Shown: positions 33,801 through 48,800, counted from the stretch's first letter. The stretch: DNA of 64,000 nt from Watersipora subatra (GCF_963576615.1 NC_088714.1:1302001-1366000); one strand, 5' to 3'. Made by a program: numbers and translations. The notes: a model not told the origin generated them from the letters alone.

Positions 33801-36800
33801 CACCTCTACTTGCAAGGAAATCATTGATAAATAATAATTAGTAATTGGGGTTTATGATAAGTTAATAATAGTTTTTAAACCGACATATCCTAAACGACAT
33901 ATCCTAAACGGGTTTGTTCAATCAAAACTCACTATTATATTGCTTACAAATGATTGTGGACGCTGCCAAAACTATCGCGTTGGAAATAGCTTACAATACA
34001 TTTAATTTGAGAAATAGGCAAAAACACTAATTGTGATCACCACATGACAGGCATTTTACCGGATTATGATAAGCTTTTACATTCTAATGTTTTTTGTTGT
34101 TGTTATTGCTACACAATGGCCTGCAAGCGGATAACCTGGAGTCAACAAACATGCCTCAACTTTTAAAATGCAAGTAAAATATCAGTTAGAAAGGGAGGCT
34201 ATGTGTTAATTGGTTCTTTAACAAAAATTGAATTATGAATCGAAGTGATTATCGATGATATTGAAAAATTAGAGTTCAGTTAAATCGATATTTGTGGAGA
34301 AAAGGTTTGGTATAAAAGAGAACTTAATGACTTTTACCAGTCATTTAAATTGAATTCTCTAGGGGGGGGGGGGTTTACCATAATTAGCTCTCATAGCTAG
34401 CTTCATAAACTATCAAACCTTTCACTTCTAGTTGCACTCTAAAACCAAGAATGAATGTTCTTATAACTACAATGTCTGCCAAGCGTTAGTAATGGCCAAA
34501 TGAGACTCAGAATGTCTAATTTATTTCATCTATATTATATCTGAGATTTTATATCAGCTAGTTTCATATAAATTTGCCACAATTACTACATTTGCCACAA
34601 CTACTATTATACCTCTCGTGTATAGGCCTACTCGCTATACTATTATACCTCTTGTGTATAGGCCTACTCGCTATACTATTATACCTCTTGTGTATAGGCC
34701 TACTCGCTATACTATTATACCTCTTGTGTATAGGCCTACTCGCTATACTATTATACCTCTTGTGTATAGGCCTACTCGCTATACTATTATACCTCTTGTG
34801 TATAGGCCTACTCGCTATACTATTATACCTCTTGTGTATAGGCCTACTCGCTATACTATTTAGTAGCCAACTACTATTATACATAAAGAAAACCTACCAT
34901 AATATCGAGGCAGGATGGACTGTCCTCCACCGGATCCATGAAGACGCTACTAGTTGAGTTGAAGATATCATCAAACCCGTATGTTTCATCTGTAAGGGTT
35001 GGACTTTCTCCTAAAGAAATGCCGGCAATAGTGAAAGAGAAAGTACAGTCAAACAAAAGTTTGTAAACTTTATACAAACATTTATACAAGCAACAAATTA
35101 TCTGTACAACACTTATACAAACAATAAATGATCTGTACAAAATTTATATAAACAATATGTATGCATTTCGATGAAGGCTTAAAATCGCCTCACCATATCA
35201 CAAGGTGATACTATTCACATGGTGTGCAAACTGGCACATAGAGCAGGCAATACATCTATAACGAAATATCCTTAGAGCATCTTTCAGTATACAAGAACAT
35301 CAAATCTTTTAAAGCCAAAAGTTATATGCTGTTGATACTTTCAACTCGGCAATATAAAATTCAACAATTTAAAGACTGTCACTTTAGAATATTATTCATC
35401 CTAATGTTATTAGTATCCTTCTTATTGTAAGAGTCGTATGCCCTTGACATTTAATGATATAAGAGAATACACCATTGTAGGTTACAACATATGGTGTGGT
35501 TATATCTATAGCTATTGAGAATGCTAGGTGGCAATCAAAAATGCCCAGTAAAAGCTCTCATAAACCAACTTATAAGCATTTCAAGCACTGGTAGAAGTGA
35601 AGTGGGAACTGAACATGATAGCAGCGCTACTATCATGCGACAATTTAAATGGCTGCTGAGGCTCAATAGTCTCCCTAGTACTCTAGTAATAAAGGTGTAG
35701 GTACAAGAGGTGATATAGATAGTGACAAAGTCTACGCATTTCACAAGTTTATTTTAATCATCAGCGATTTCCTTGAGAGGCTATTTAAATTAAATGTTGA
35801 CTGACTGCGTGAAACAAAACAAAGCATTTATCAACACTAGTAAAGTGATGTGCGAACGGGTTTCTATGTTCTATAATGATTTCATCACATCACAGCAAAG
35901 GTCAAAAGTTGCCAAGTTCATGAAATTTTTCTTTCCACACAATTGCTGAACAGTAACAAGGCCACAACTAGTTCTTGACTTGAAGGGCTGGCCAGGGCTT
36001 TAAATAACCAGAGAGTTAAATAGTTTGGCGGGCTTGTCGATAGAGTGGTAGCACAGTGGTAGCTATGCCAACTGGAAAGGCAACCAAAAGGCTACAATGC
36101 TGTTACAGTGTGCTTTCCTCATGTCCAAAGACTTGCCAAAAACAATTTTTTATATTGATCCAATAATCTTCGTGAAGGCAAATATTACAACCAATACAAT
36201 TATGGGTGCAATGTTGCCGAACTCAATTTTTTACATACACATTGTCAAGAAATAGAATTTTATTGCAGGTCGCTGTGTATCACAATGAACACTACTATTA
36301 CATCACTAGTTTATTAGCGCAAAAACAGCAAAGTTTGCTATTACTTGAATTTTTTTATCAAACTAGTAGAGAAAAACAGAACACGCAGGATCTACCATAT
36401 TAAACTGCACTATGAATATAGAAACAGCCTATGTTTTAATTAATTCTATATGTATACACGAAGAAGGGCATAAAACAGAAACAGTAATGCCCTCTAGGCA
36501 GCATTCAAGCAGAGCGATTGCGATAAGGCCGGAATGACAGAGACCTGTCTAAAATTAGTTCCGAGTTTTCTGACGTATATTTAGATCAAAGATAAAAATG
36601 TGAGAGTTAACGGCGTATAGTTTTTAAAGTCCAAGAGTTACCACCACTGTTTATCTTGCCATTTCATACTAACAACATATTTACTGCGTGTAATTAGACT
36701 TCATGATTAATGAGAAGCGAAGAGTTGTGAACCCTTCTCTGGTCTCTTACACTCAGCTCTATATACTCTATACGCTCAGATGGTTGTTTAGGTTTCAAAA

Positions 36801-39800
36801 CCTTCCACTACCACTCTCCACTCTCAGTAACAAACGAATCCACAAAACTCCACAGTATCTGTTAAAGCGTATATCAACATTCTGAGATGTCACAAAAATT
36901 GAAAGGCTGTTGCTAAAATTGTTGCTGTTCAAAGAATTCTAATGTAAATTATTTCTTTAAAATGGCAAAAAAATTGAAAAATAGTTACGCTGCCGAGAGG
37001 TACGCTGCCGTTGTTTCCCAGCAACAGCATTCAGCGATTAGAGCAATCAGAATGCCATAAAAGGCAATTAACTCCACAAAGTTATTCTGTCCGTTTTGTA
37101 AATTTCAAATCAAAACTGAGACTCTTTCTACCCACCAGTAGCTGCAGTATGTTTAATCGCATCACAGAAGTTGTGCTGCACTTTTTCGGCTTTGACAATG
37201 ACTTGAGGTTGGTCGATCGTACTCTCCTCACTCTGCACACCGGCCAAGATAACACCAGATTGCACTGGCTGACTGCAAGTATAAAGGATACCATCAAAGG
37301 TCTACAAACCGCCATCCTGATAAAAATTTTTATAGTGCTAGCTGAAAATGCTCAGACAGTTATGGCTATTGAGAGAAATTCATTGGTGTTGAGGAGAATG
37401 GGCCTTTTACCTGATAACATGATGCACGCATATCGTGTGCAACGGCTTTCCTGTTTTACAATCCAAAGTGATGGAGGCCTCTGTATAAACATTCATTTCT
37501 CCTCCACCATTTATTAAGAACCTGTATGGATCTGTCATAACGTGCTCCTTGCTAGACACTGTGAGAATAATAATAGAATTCGTAACCATTGCTATTCTCA
37601 GAGACTCAGAACAGCAATGATTATAGCAATGGTTACTAACTGGGATCACGATACGCCCTGGCAATCACAGCAGACACGTGCCAACGCTTCACGTGTTACC
37701 CCATTAACGAACTCAACTCAAGGCACTCCACCCCTTTATCAAATGCTCATTGTATGAAACATCAAGCTTCGTCTATTAAATGGAGGTTGAAATGAGCTAT
37801 CAAAACCAACATAGCGCTAGCCTGAAAACACTCATGTTTTGCAGTAAAGAAACAGAGCAACCCTGCTCAGCTCGGCACAAATGATGAAGGCAGAAGCATA
37901 TGAAAGCATTGAAGACGCGTCTTGAAACACTCCTCCTTCAACGCTCTGTGAAATACAGGAAACTTAACAAATATGAAAATCGCTGTTCCTGTTATTTACA
38001 CTCTGCAACTTTCATTGCAACGTTTACAATAAGCATTCTACAGTTAAGTAAACATTTTTAATAATTTCACCTTTACAACATTTTTTTATTCAGAATTGAT
38101 ATGGAAACTCCTCATGGAAACTTAGTCAATTACAGCAGTTGCATGGACCACTAGTGAGGCACCCTAAATACCAGTTGCATGGACCACTAGAGAGGCACCC
38201 TAAATACCAGTTGCACGGACCACTCGAGAGGCACCCTAAACACGAGGAACCCGCGTGAATGACAGGAGTTGTCCATACATATTAGTAACAAAACTATTCA
38301 TATGGTAAGTTGTAGGTAGGTATGCTTTCAACCTACTTCTCTATGGAATAAAAGGTTAATTAGCCCTGTTATTCTCAATTGTTATACACTACACTGCACT
38401 GCCATGAAGTCTCTCCAATTAAACGTGATTCACATTTTGTGGTACGCTTGACAGTGAAATTTATGTCCAATTGTTGTTGAAGCATGCAACAAATATAATT
38501 TTCTTAGGTGAGTAAGTCTGCGAAAAGTTATTTGTAGTTTTATTCCAGTTGTTGTTAATTCACTGTGCTGAACAGAAATTTGTATGTCCATAAAACACCG
38601 AGTATTCAATAGCATATTAATGTTAGACGTTCTCAAAATGAAAAATATGTATTGCCACTCCATTTTCTACTTCAAACTATCGAAGGTTAAGCCTGCTTCT
38701 TTTACCTGAGGCACTTTGCCATTTATGGTCAAAAACACACACCTAACATACTTGTTCTCAATATCAATTCTATAGTATTATTGCTTCTTATAACAAGTGC
38801 TTCTTATAACAAGTGCTTGCTATAACAAGTGCTTCTTATAACAAGTGCTTGCTATAACAAGTGCCTGCTATAATAAGTGCTTGCTATAACAAGTGCTTGC
38901 TATACCCTACAGGATGAATTTATTCGCGGAGTTATATTTCGCGAAAATTGTCTTTTCATGCGTATTCGCGGATGAATTTATTCGCGGCTGAAAACTGCCA
39001 CTCTCTAGGAAAAGTTAACTCTATTGCGGCTAGTAATAGATATTCCTACGCATGCGCACATCGCGTGTTCCGTTTTATATTTAGCTTACAATTGCGGGGC
39101 GGTAAATTTTTGCTGCGTCCAGAGGTTTTCACGAATATTCATCGCTTTGGAGGCCTTTGATAAGCCAACAACTTGTGGTAAGTAATGATTTTTTTTTACA
39201 TTTACTAAATTAGTTAAATTTTACTTTGGTTCTTCGGTAAAACGCAATACTGATTTTTTTCCATACCTACTGCTTCATTATTTGTTTTAGTGTGAGAGAG
39301 AGATTTTTCATCATACACCGAAGAACAATGATTGCAAGGGTGGTAGATGTCATTCTTAGAAGATCACCAATCATTCAGGGAGGTCTGGAAATTGAGGTTG
39401 AAGTGACCGCAGCTACTTACGAGAAGAATATATCTGTTTTTAAAAAAGGAACGAAGACGCCTTTACGAGCACAAATCTTTGGCCAACCGGCAGAACTTTG
39501 CAATAGTAAGCCACGAGAAGGGTTCTGATGATAACTTCCTTACCAGCCATGTAGTAGCGAGAGAATCGCCTTCAACACATACCCAAGACAGTGACAGAGC
39601 TGCTATTACCAAAATAACTAGTCAGAAAGCACCATTACACGCTAGTATTCACATATCAAGAGTACCAGTTTAATTTCCTTGCTAGACAACCGCCATATGG
39701 ACTAAACTGTTTATATTTACTCCATTCATCTTTTGTAAAATTTTATTCGTATTTGAAACATTTTATTTGTACACTCAAGTTTGTAATAGATTATAATATA

Positions 39801-42800
39801 TCTATACATGAAATAAAATATAGAATTTAATCATGTTTGCTACAGCGATATCAAGAAGTTGTTATCGATGAAGAGGTCTAGGTTGACTCGTTGCCTCTCT
39901 GCCAATATTCCTGCCTTGATGAATATTATTACTACTTGTCTCTAGTTTTCGTAGTCAATCTGCAATAAACACAAAAAAGAAAAAATATTAACGAGTGTTG
40001 AGAAAGTACAAAAACAATAGCTGAAGTATTTGATGAGAGAGATCAGTTTTTAAACAAAAGAATTAACTAATGCAGTTGATTATGGAAAAACGTATCTGCA
40101 CTGCAAATCAAATACATACCATAATGTTCAGAATCATGATCGTCCTTGACTTCGGTATTAGAAATTGATGGAGTTGATTCTAATGTAAAAAAGACTAGGA
40201 GAGCTTTTTTGCTATGCTGAAGCCATGCCGAATAACTTGTAAAAACCTTGAATAATTTTGTAAAGTTTGACGCAATAGCAATAAAGCTCGAAGGCTGGCG
40301 ATGATTTTAAAGAAGTTTTGGAACTCGGCTACGTTTAGTACTTCGGCCTCGCGGCTATTTTCGCGATGACGTCATTCTGCATATCGTGTGACAACCTCGA
40401 ATAATTTTGTAAATAAATGTGATGCATTGCCAATGGTGTTAGCTCAAAGCTCAGGCAATGATTTTAAAAATGTTTTGGAACTCAATTACGTTTAGTATTT
40501 ACATTAAAAACTAGGCTAGCGACTAGTTTTTAAATTTGATGCAGTAGTTATTCTCTCTTGTGATTAAAAATAGAACTAATTATTCACTGAATTTAATAAT
40601 TCGCGGGATTGACTGTTCGCGAAATCGCGAATTTTTATGACCAACGAATATTTTCATCCTGTAGGGTAACAAGTGCTTGCTATAACAAGTGCTTGCTATA
40701 ACAAGTGCTTGCTATAACAAGTGTTTGCTATAACAAGTGCTTGCTATAACAAGTGCTTGCTATAACAAGTGCTTGCTATAACAAGTGCTTGCTATAACAA
40801 GTGCTTCCCCAAGTATTAAAAAAATGAAATATTTAGTTATATGAGAAGTTTTGTGCGAAGTAACTTGTGATACTCTTCTGCGCTACATGCAAATTCATAT
40901 ACTCGACTATGAAAGTAATATCTCGTGCATATCTGACAGTGAAAATACAGAATGTTAATCAAGTTTTCTAAAGAAGAAATCATGAATTTATAGTTAGATG
41001 ATAGAATCTTTAGCGCGTTATCCAATTTTTTTATTGCAACTTGAAAATAATTTTACTCAGGTCTCCAACAGATTGCAATTTCTAACATTTTGTCTGAGTT
41101 TAACAGTGAAATAATTTATGTTGACCACTACATAAGTATCCTAAAAAGAGATACGATTTTCAAAGGTAAGTATGCGGCGAGTTGCCTAAGTGTTTAGTCC
41201 AGCAATATATCAGTTATAGTAAGTAACAGTCTACTTGTAGTAAGTTTTCACTAAGCTTAGATGTGCCGCACTTAAACATGCTGAATAAACTAGTGCCGCA
41301 CTTAAACATGCTGAATAAACTAGTGCCGCACTTAAACATGCTGAATAAACTAGTGCCGCACTTAAACATGCTGAATAAACTAGTGCCGCACTTAAACATG
41401 CTGAATAAACTAGCCCATTTAACCATTTGGTGCACAAAGCCTCAAAACTTGAGTTTTAATTTTTTTTCAACTTTGAAACTGCATTCAGTTCTATTTGAAC
41501 CTTATGTTCAGTTCTATTTGAACCTTATGTTCAGTTCTATTTGAACCTTATGTTCAGTTCTATTTGAACCTTATGTTCAGTTCTATTTGAACCTTATGTT
41601 CAGTTCTATTTGAACCTTATGTTCAGTTCTATTTGAACCTTATGTTCAGTTCTATCTGAACCTTATGTTCAGTTCTATTTGAACCTTATGTTGTGAACAA
41701 ACAATTTTGTGGCATATTTCATTTTGTAAGATGTATCACAGTTTCAATAACTGTACGATATGATTACCGACGACAGTGTTATAAGTTAGAACATTTATCA
41801 AACCTTTACCAAGCTCGCATGTGATTCCTTCAGTACGTGTGCACTAAAGCACTCAGCATGAGTTGAACGAATGCCCATTGTTGTACCATTGCGCGTGAGT
41901 TTTATAACACGCATAGCTAGCAAAAGGCAATGCCTCTCACAAAAATGGCTTTGCATCTGTGAATCTACACACAAAACTATATATGAAATTAGAGAAAAAC
42001 TAGTTCAGCTTACATCAGCAACTAGTCGATCTTTCCTTGAAATGACCTCTAGCTGCTGCCGTGCGCTTGACTGATTACATGGAATTTTTAATTGTTCCAC
42101 CGTGACATCACAAGCAGCTATCCAAGGAAATGTGCCTTTTTGATGAGATTGGACTTATAACTTAATGCACTGAGTCAAAATATTGGTTATATAAATACAC
42201 ACCGTTCTACATAGCAAAAAAGTTCAAGTTACACCATGTTAATTACAGAATCTGCTTCCAACACCAGAAACCAACAAAGTGCATCACTTTTTTTCTCACG
42301 CGGTGAAAATTGCGGAGCAATCCAAACTGTGTTGTCCAGCAATCGATATAAAGAGATTAAATGGCACGTACGTTATGACGACTCCCTAGTAGAACACAGC
42401 TACCATTTACCCTCTAGAAATTTTTAATTGCTTGTTTAAAGGTGAACTTACACAAAATTTAAATAAATTTTATCAGAAAGAATCAGTATTTTTCTACCAT
42501 TTGCTATTGATTTTTTGATGTTTGAGGTGATCTGACTGCCAGGGCAGTTCAAGAATAAAATGAACAAAAATCGCAGTTCAAACGCTCAGATAAAAAAGTG
42601 CAAAATGACGTCACTAGTTGCTATCGGCTATCGCATTCAAGATGACGAATTAAGCAACTCTATTCTGTCCGCCTCTATTCTGTCCGCCTCTGCAACTATA
42701 AACATCATAATCACAGACTCACTTAATCTGAGATCAAGTTTCACCTGAGATCAAGTTTTGTTGATTTTAATCTTGACAGTCAGATCAACTCAAACATCAA

Positions 42801-45800
42801 AAACAATCACAAATGATGGAAAAATACTGATACTTTCTGATAAAATCTACTAAAACTTTGAGAAGTTCATTTTTAATGTAAAGTGATAAATATAAAGGAA
42901 CACAACTCACGTGCTTTAAAACTCGCAACAACAGACTTTATGTCTGCAGGATGTACAAAGTCATAGAAAGATCTTCCTTCTAGATAAGACTTGGAATAGT
43001 GGGTCAGATCTGAGGTTCTGTAAAAGTAGTATCAGACGATGAGTGGACATACACACATATATACAGACATACATATCTGGAACAGTGGGTCAGATCTGAG
43101 GTTCTGTAATAGTAGTATCAGCCGATGAGTGGACATACACACATATATACAGACATACATATCTGGAATAGTGGGTCAGATCTGAGGTTCTGTAATAGGA
43201 GTATCAGCCGATGAGTGGACATACACACATATATACAGACATACATATCTGGAACAGTGGGTCAGATCTGAGGTTCTGTAATAGGAGTATCAGCCGATGA
43301 GTGGACATACACACATATATACAGACATACATATCTGGAACAGTGGGTCAGATCTGAGGTTCTGTAATAGGAGTATCAGCCAATGAGTGGACATACACAC
43401 ATATATACAGACAAACATATCTGGAATAGTGGGTCAGATCTGAGGTTCTGTAATAGTAGTATCAGCCGATGAGTGGACATACACACATATATACAGACAT
43501 ACATATCTGGAACAGTGGGTCAGATCTGAGGTTCTGTAATAGGAGTATCAGCCGATGAGTGGACATACACACATATATACAGACATACATATCTGGAACA
43601 GTGGGTCAGATCTGAGGTTCTGTAATAGGAGTATCAGCCAATGAGTGGACATACACACATATATACAGACAAACATATCTGGAATAGTGGGTCAGATCTG
43701 AGGTTCTGTAATAGTAGTATCAGCCGATGAGTGGACATACACACATATATACAGACATACGTATCTGGAACAGTGGGTCAGATCTGAGGTTCTGTAATAG
43801 GAGTATCAGCCGATGAGTGGACATACACACATATATACAGACATACATATCTGGAACAGTGGGTCAGATCTGAGGTTCTGTAATAGGAGTATCATCCGAT
43901 GAGTGGACATACACACATATATACAGACATACATATCTGGAACAGTGGGTCAGATCTGAGGTTCTGTAATAGGAGTATCAGCCGATGAGTGGACATACAC
44001 ACATATATACAGACATACATATCTGGAACAGTGGGTCAGATCTGAGGTTCTGTAATAGGAGTATCAGCTGGTGAGTGGACATACAGAGAGATCAGAGCCA
44101 TTGGGATTGATAAAAGGAATTACAAACCGAGTTTCATACAGTCAAAAAATCAGCTGGTAAACAAATTGCACAATATTGTTGACATCATACCAAAGAAAAA
44201 GTACATTCACTAACTAGGATATCGTTGAGCACATTTCACATGTTGATTTATCTGGGTGGTGTATAGCTGTTGCTTTATGATGTCAGCCACTTTTAAGATA
44301 ATCTATATTTAAGACTTTAGTAGTAGCCTATATAGTTGCAAACTAAAATTACACTAAGATAATTTTTACTATGGTAAACTGATATAAATGGTCACACTAA
44401 CAACTACAGCATCTGATCTTGAATACAAACTAGATGCCGTAAAATTTTTATTTGAACACCATGGCGCTGTATTTTTCATTCATTTCCCTATAGTGGCGTT
44501 TTATTAGAGGTGACATTCAAATAGAGGGTGGCGCTGTATTTTTTGACCAGCTCATCAGAATTTTAGAAAGATAAATTTAACTCTTCTACGGCGAAGCGAT
44601 GCCAATGCCCGCTACATTTTGCACTCTCCTTCGGGCAGAGCAACATTAATGCCATCAGCTACAGCATGTTTGTTAAACCGTCTTTCATATACGTCAAAGT
44701 ATCAGACCGAGTTCAACAAGAAACTACTTTGATTAAAGCATAGCCAGATACAGTAATTGTTTCAATGGTGTCGCTTTTAACGTTTTAAAGATAAAACCTG
44801 AAGAGTATTCTTTTGTTCATCGGAACGCTTTAAAAATTTCAGGTTAAATCGTAAACCACATTATAAACAAATCTGAAAACAATGGATCGGATTGAGATCT
44901 TAGTGACTTCGAATCAGAGGGTAGTTCTGATGACTGTTACGATTGATCTTCTCAGGTACACTGTCACTAGAACAATCAATCTTCTCAGGTACAGGCACAC
45001 TGTCACTAGAACAATGGCAATCACTACAGCAATAACGAAAGAATTATTTGTGATTTATGTAACCGAGTCGCTATTAGTACCATTTTGGGGACACTTTTCT
45101 ACTGATCACTTTCTATTATCAGTTCGTAAAGATCAAAGAATGTCAAAATGGAGGTCAATTGAAGGTGGCTTTCAATTAAAGGGCGGTGCCGCATTTTTTA
45201 ACTCTTCTTCTAGAGTGGCGTTCTATTAGAGGTGGACTCAAATAAAGGTTGCCTTCAAATAGAGGTTTTACGGTATATTTGAATATTAACATTCTCATTC
45301 AACCTTAGTGAAAACGATTCTCTGAAGAATAGATGCCATAACAGTACTTCCTTCAAAAGGTCAAATTTCTTATTTTCGCAAAAGAATACGTTTTATAGCA
45401 TTACTTTAAAGATAAATAAATAAACATAGAGATTTAATACATTGTGCTATGTTCTTACCTCAGTCTAGTTAAACCTATTATGGGCCTATGTGGCTTACAG
45501 CCTCGAATGCCATTTGAAAACTTTCCATCATGTTTTTTACTTCACAATGTCACCATTTGTGGCTTCATTTATCCACAACTCCTGATAGTATGTAGGACTT
45601 TATATACTTTATATGAGGAATACACAGAACAGCAGCTGTTCATCTCAGCACTCAGCCACTAATTTTAACATCATAAAGGGATGTTAAATGAGTGACACAC
45701 ATGAATAACATGCCGATGAGCTATTCACACAGTGAAAGACGACACTGTAGCGCAATGAGTTTAAACTTGTTCTGTATCACAACAAAGTGGGACCGTCATT

Positions 45801-48800
45801 TTTCGAATAGCCATAAACCATGATTGCAAATAAAAAAACTAACAAACAAATTTCGCTAAAAACTACCTTTTAAATCAGACAAAAATAGCACAGCTCCTTG
45901 TGTTACTTCCATAGCCATCATAAGGCTCATTAAATTCAAGTATCAGATAGAGACCCATAAAACAGAGTGATGTTGATGGCTAATCATGATGTAGCTGTCA
46001 ACACTTGGAATAGACAAGTCCTCTATTGGGTTACATTTCCATGCAATCTTGTGGTTACTTGTATGCTCAACTAGTCATTTGTTGCTTAGCAATTTCACAA
46101 GCTGTCAGGATTAACATCGCGCAAAGGTGGCATTTCCATAAATAGTCGTTTTAAGGCCAAAATAAAGAGTGTGATATTTTGAGTATAAGCAATGAAACAC
46201 TTTGTAACGTTATGACTATTTATACAAATATCCCCTACAATATTACAGATAACGAGCCCATAAAAACGTTAACATTTTCATTTTCAACAGCTACTCAAAA
46301 CCAGAAATGTGTGGTTTGAACAAACTCCATTGGGGTTCAAAAAGATCATATGATACCATGGGCATGACATGAGATCATTTGTTAGAACTACATGTGATGA
46401 ATCTGAGCTCATGCAACTGCTAAAAGACAAAAACTGGAATTACAAAGAAAGTTTGTAGGATGATGACTGATGCCGTTCTCTTTATGACAGTAAGAAATGA
46501 CAATCTGACATGAAGGATGGCCATGCATAGAGGCTATGCGTATGGAGTACATATATAGCGCTTGCTATTCAATTGTGTACCTTTCTCAGTTACAGTAGTT
46601 TTTTCCTTGGGGCAGCCTACATTTACAATGAACAATTGATGTGTCAATAAATGTTGTGGCCTGAGATCTTTATGGATACTTGATTGTTTGTAGGCTACAA
46701 TATCTAGATCAATTGCTTTATTAGATTCATTTGTGGGTACTTCTCATGCGGCTGACATATCATTGAAAGAATCATGTAGAGGAGAGCCCCCTAACTTTAA
46801 AGGTTGACTTGCAACAAAATTCACATTACAGTTATTTGGTATCAAAAGATTCACCAAGTCTTACTCTGTTGTGTTGTAAGTGCCGAATATGTGGAAATGT
46901 GATTACAAGCTCTGAAAAGCTCAAAAACGCAAAGCCGCCGTAGATTGGAATCTCTTTATTTCGATGACGTAGCCACGAAATTTGGTTATCGTCTTGTCAC
47001 GTATGTTCTCACGTGAATTGAAAGGCCAATACAAAGCTCAATATAAAACTTATCGTAGTACTAGTTTATGACAAACACTTCGGGTTTTACCGAAGACCCC
47101 GTATCAAATATAGATGCTCGCTACTTTACAGTTTTATTTCGGCCTGGTCTAATCGGCAAGTCGTAATCTGATCATGTGACTCAATACTTCGCAAACAATT
47201 TCTGCAGCACTTTTCAATTATCACAGGTGACCAACAGGCTCGTCATGATTATCAGACAATGATATGTACTCCTTCAAGCTAAGGCTAAAAAATTAAACGA
47301 ATTTTTACGGTAAGTTATAAGATATCACTGCTAAAAGTGACAGCATTACGATGACGATAAAACAGACGCGTAAGAACAATAGACGTAGTTTTATTGAATG
47401 CGTAAAGTATATTTGTGAAAATATTTCGACAAATAAGGTTGCAAGAAAGTGTAAACAGAAACCATCTCTCACAACTACATCACATTTGAGCCGTTTTGGA
47501 AAGGGAATTCAAACTACGGCGGTCTCGTGTGGCTGCGATTTTCTGTTCGTTTTTGAGCTTTTAAGAGCTTGTAATCACCTTTCCACATATTTTGCACCTA
47601 CAACACAACAGAGTAAGACATGGTAAATCTTTTCATATCAAATAACGGTAATGTGAATTTTGTTGCAAGTCAACCTTTAAGGATACTTCAAAGACTATAT
47701 TCAAGACTAGCCAGTTTTTGATACATTAATATCAAAAACTGTTGTAATCGCCGAAAGGGCATGCAGGATGTCTAGAACTACTCCAGTTTGATTTTCAGTT
47801 CATAGATGACAAGCATGTCAGTAGACAATATTAACAAAGATGCTATTGCATCAAAACAACAAAACAAAACAAATAAAAAGTGATATGGCAGTAAATAGCT
47901 GACTAGCAGCAAGTATAGGCGCTTCCTTGCGGCTAGACTTTTAGTTATGCCAGCTATACATCTCAAACAGCCAATATCACGTGCAAACAAAAGATTGTCG
48001 TTTGTAATACCCTGGCGATTGCAAACATACCGGTAGCCGAGGTCTAATATTGTGGTATTTCAGACAGCTAGGTGAATTCTAGGGAACAGGGTGACATTTT
48101 ATTTTACCATCACTAATGCACTTCGGTATCTTAATGTATGCACACGCACAAGCCTATGGCGCTGAGAAGATAAAGAGATAAATTTAGCGAAAAGAGGTAT
48201 CTGGTAGCCAGGGTAGAGGTCAATAAGCCAATATGACAATATGGATGAATATTAAGAAATAATAACCATAAAGGCTAAAGCTATCAACATTCCATGAGTG
48301 TTTTGATCAGATTCTTTTTAAAACTTATGCTACCCCTGTTAGTGCTTGTAACCCCTGTTAGTACTTGCTAATAACCCCTGTTAGTACTTGCTAATAACCC
48401 CTGTTAGTACTTGCTAATAACCCCTGTTAGTACTTGCTAATAACCCCTGTTAGCGCTTGTAACACCTGTTAGTACTTGCCGATGACCCTTTGTTAATTTG
48501 AGCATGAGACAGATGAGTTGTTGGACTGACATTATCAGTAGAACGACACAAATAAAGTTAACATAAAATATAACCTATAAGTTTACTACGGTGTCTGATA
48601 TGTTCTAAAGATGTTTGGCCAGTCTTAGTTCTGAAGACAATTTCATAATGATGATAATTTGTGTTGCAAAATGCTGCACTTGTCAGCTTCTTGTATTCAG
48701 ACCCAGCCAATAGGGTAACAGCCTATAGGGTGGCTGTTACCCATCCAATAGAGTAATCCTCCCAACAGCATGCATACGAATCTGTGCAGACAATTGGTAT

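Noticed and set aside
34564-34957. Three overlapping ORFs of repeated 12-residue motifs on both strands
   Set aside because: They are translations of the 36-bp array; openness on both strands shows it is compositional.
37011-37517. 168-codon plus-strand ORF, the longest ORF in the window
   Set aside because: It is antisense to HIF exons 37558-37411 and 37272-37136, which have splice signals, phase and PAS homology; the plus-strand frame has no recognisable domain.
41214-41544. ORFs of repeated CGTSLFSMFK or PHLNMLNKLV
   Set aside because: Translations of the 30-bp array.
44882-45229. 115-codon ORF inside the TRCCGTAAAA element
   Set aside because: Comparison with 53167-53290 shows the ancestral frame is a different one and is broken here; this frame is accidental.
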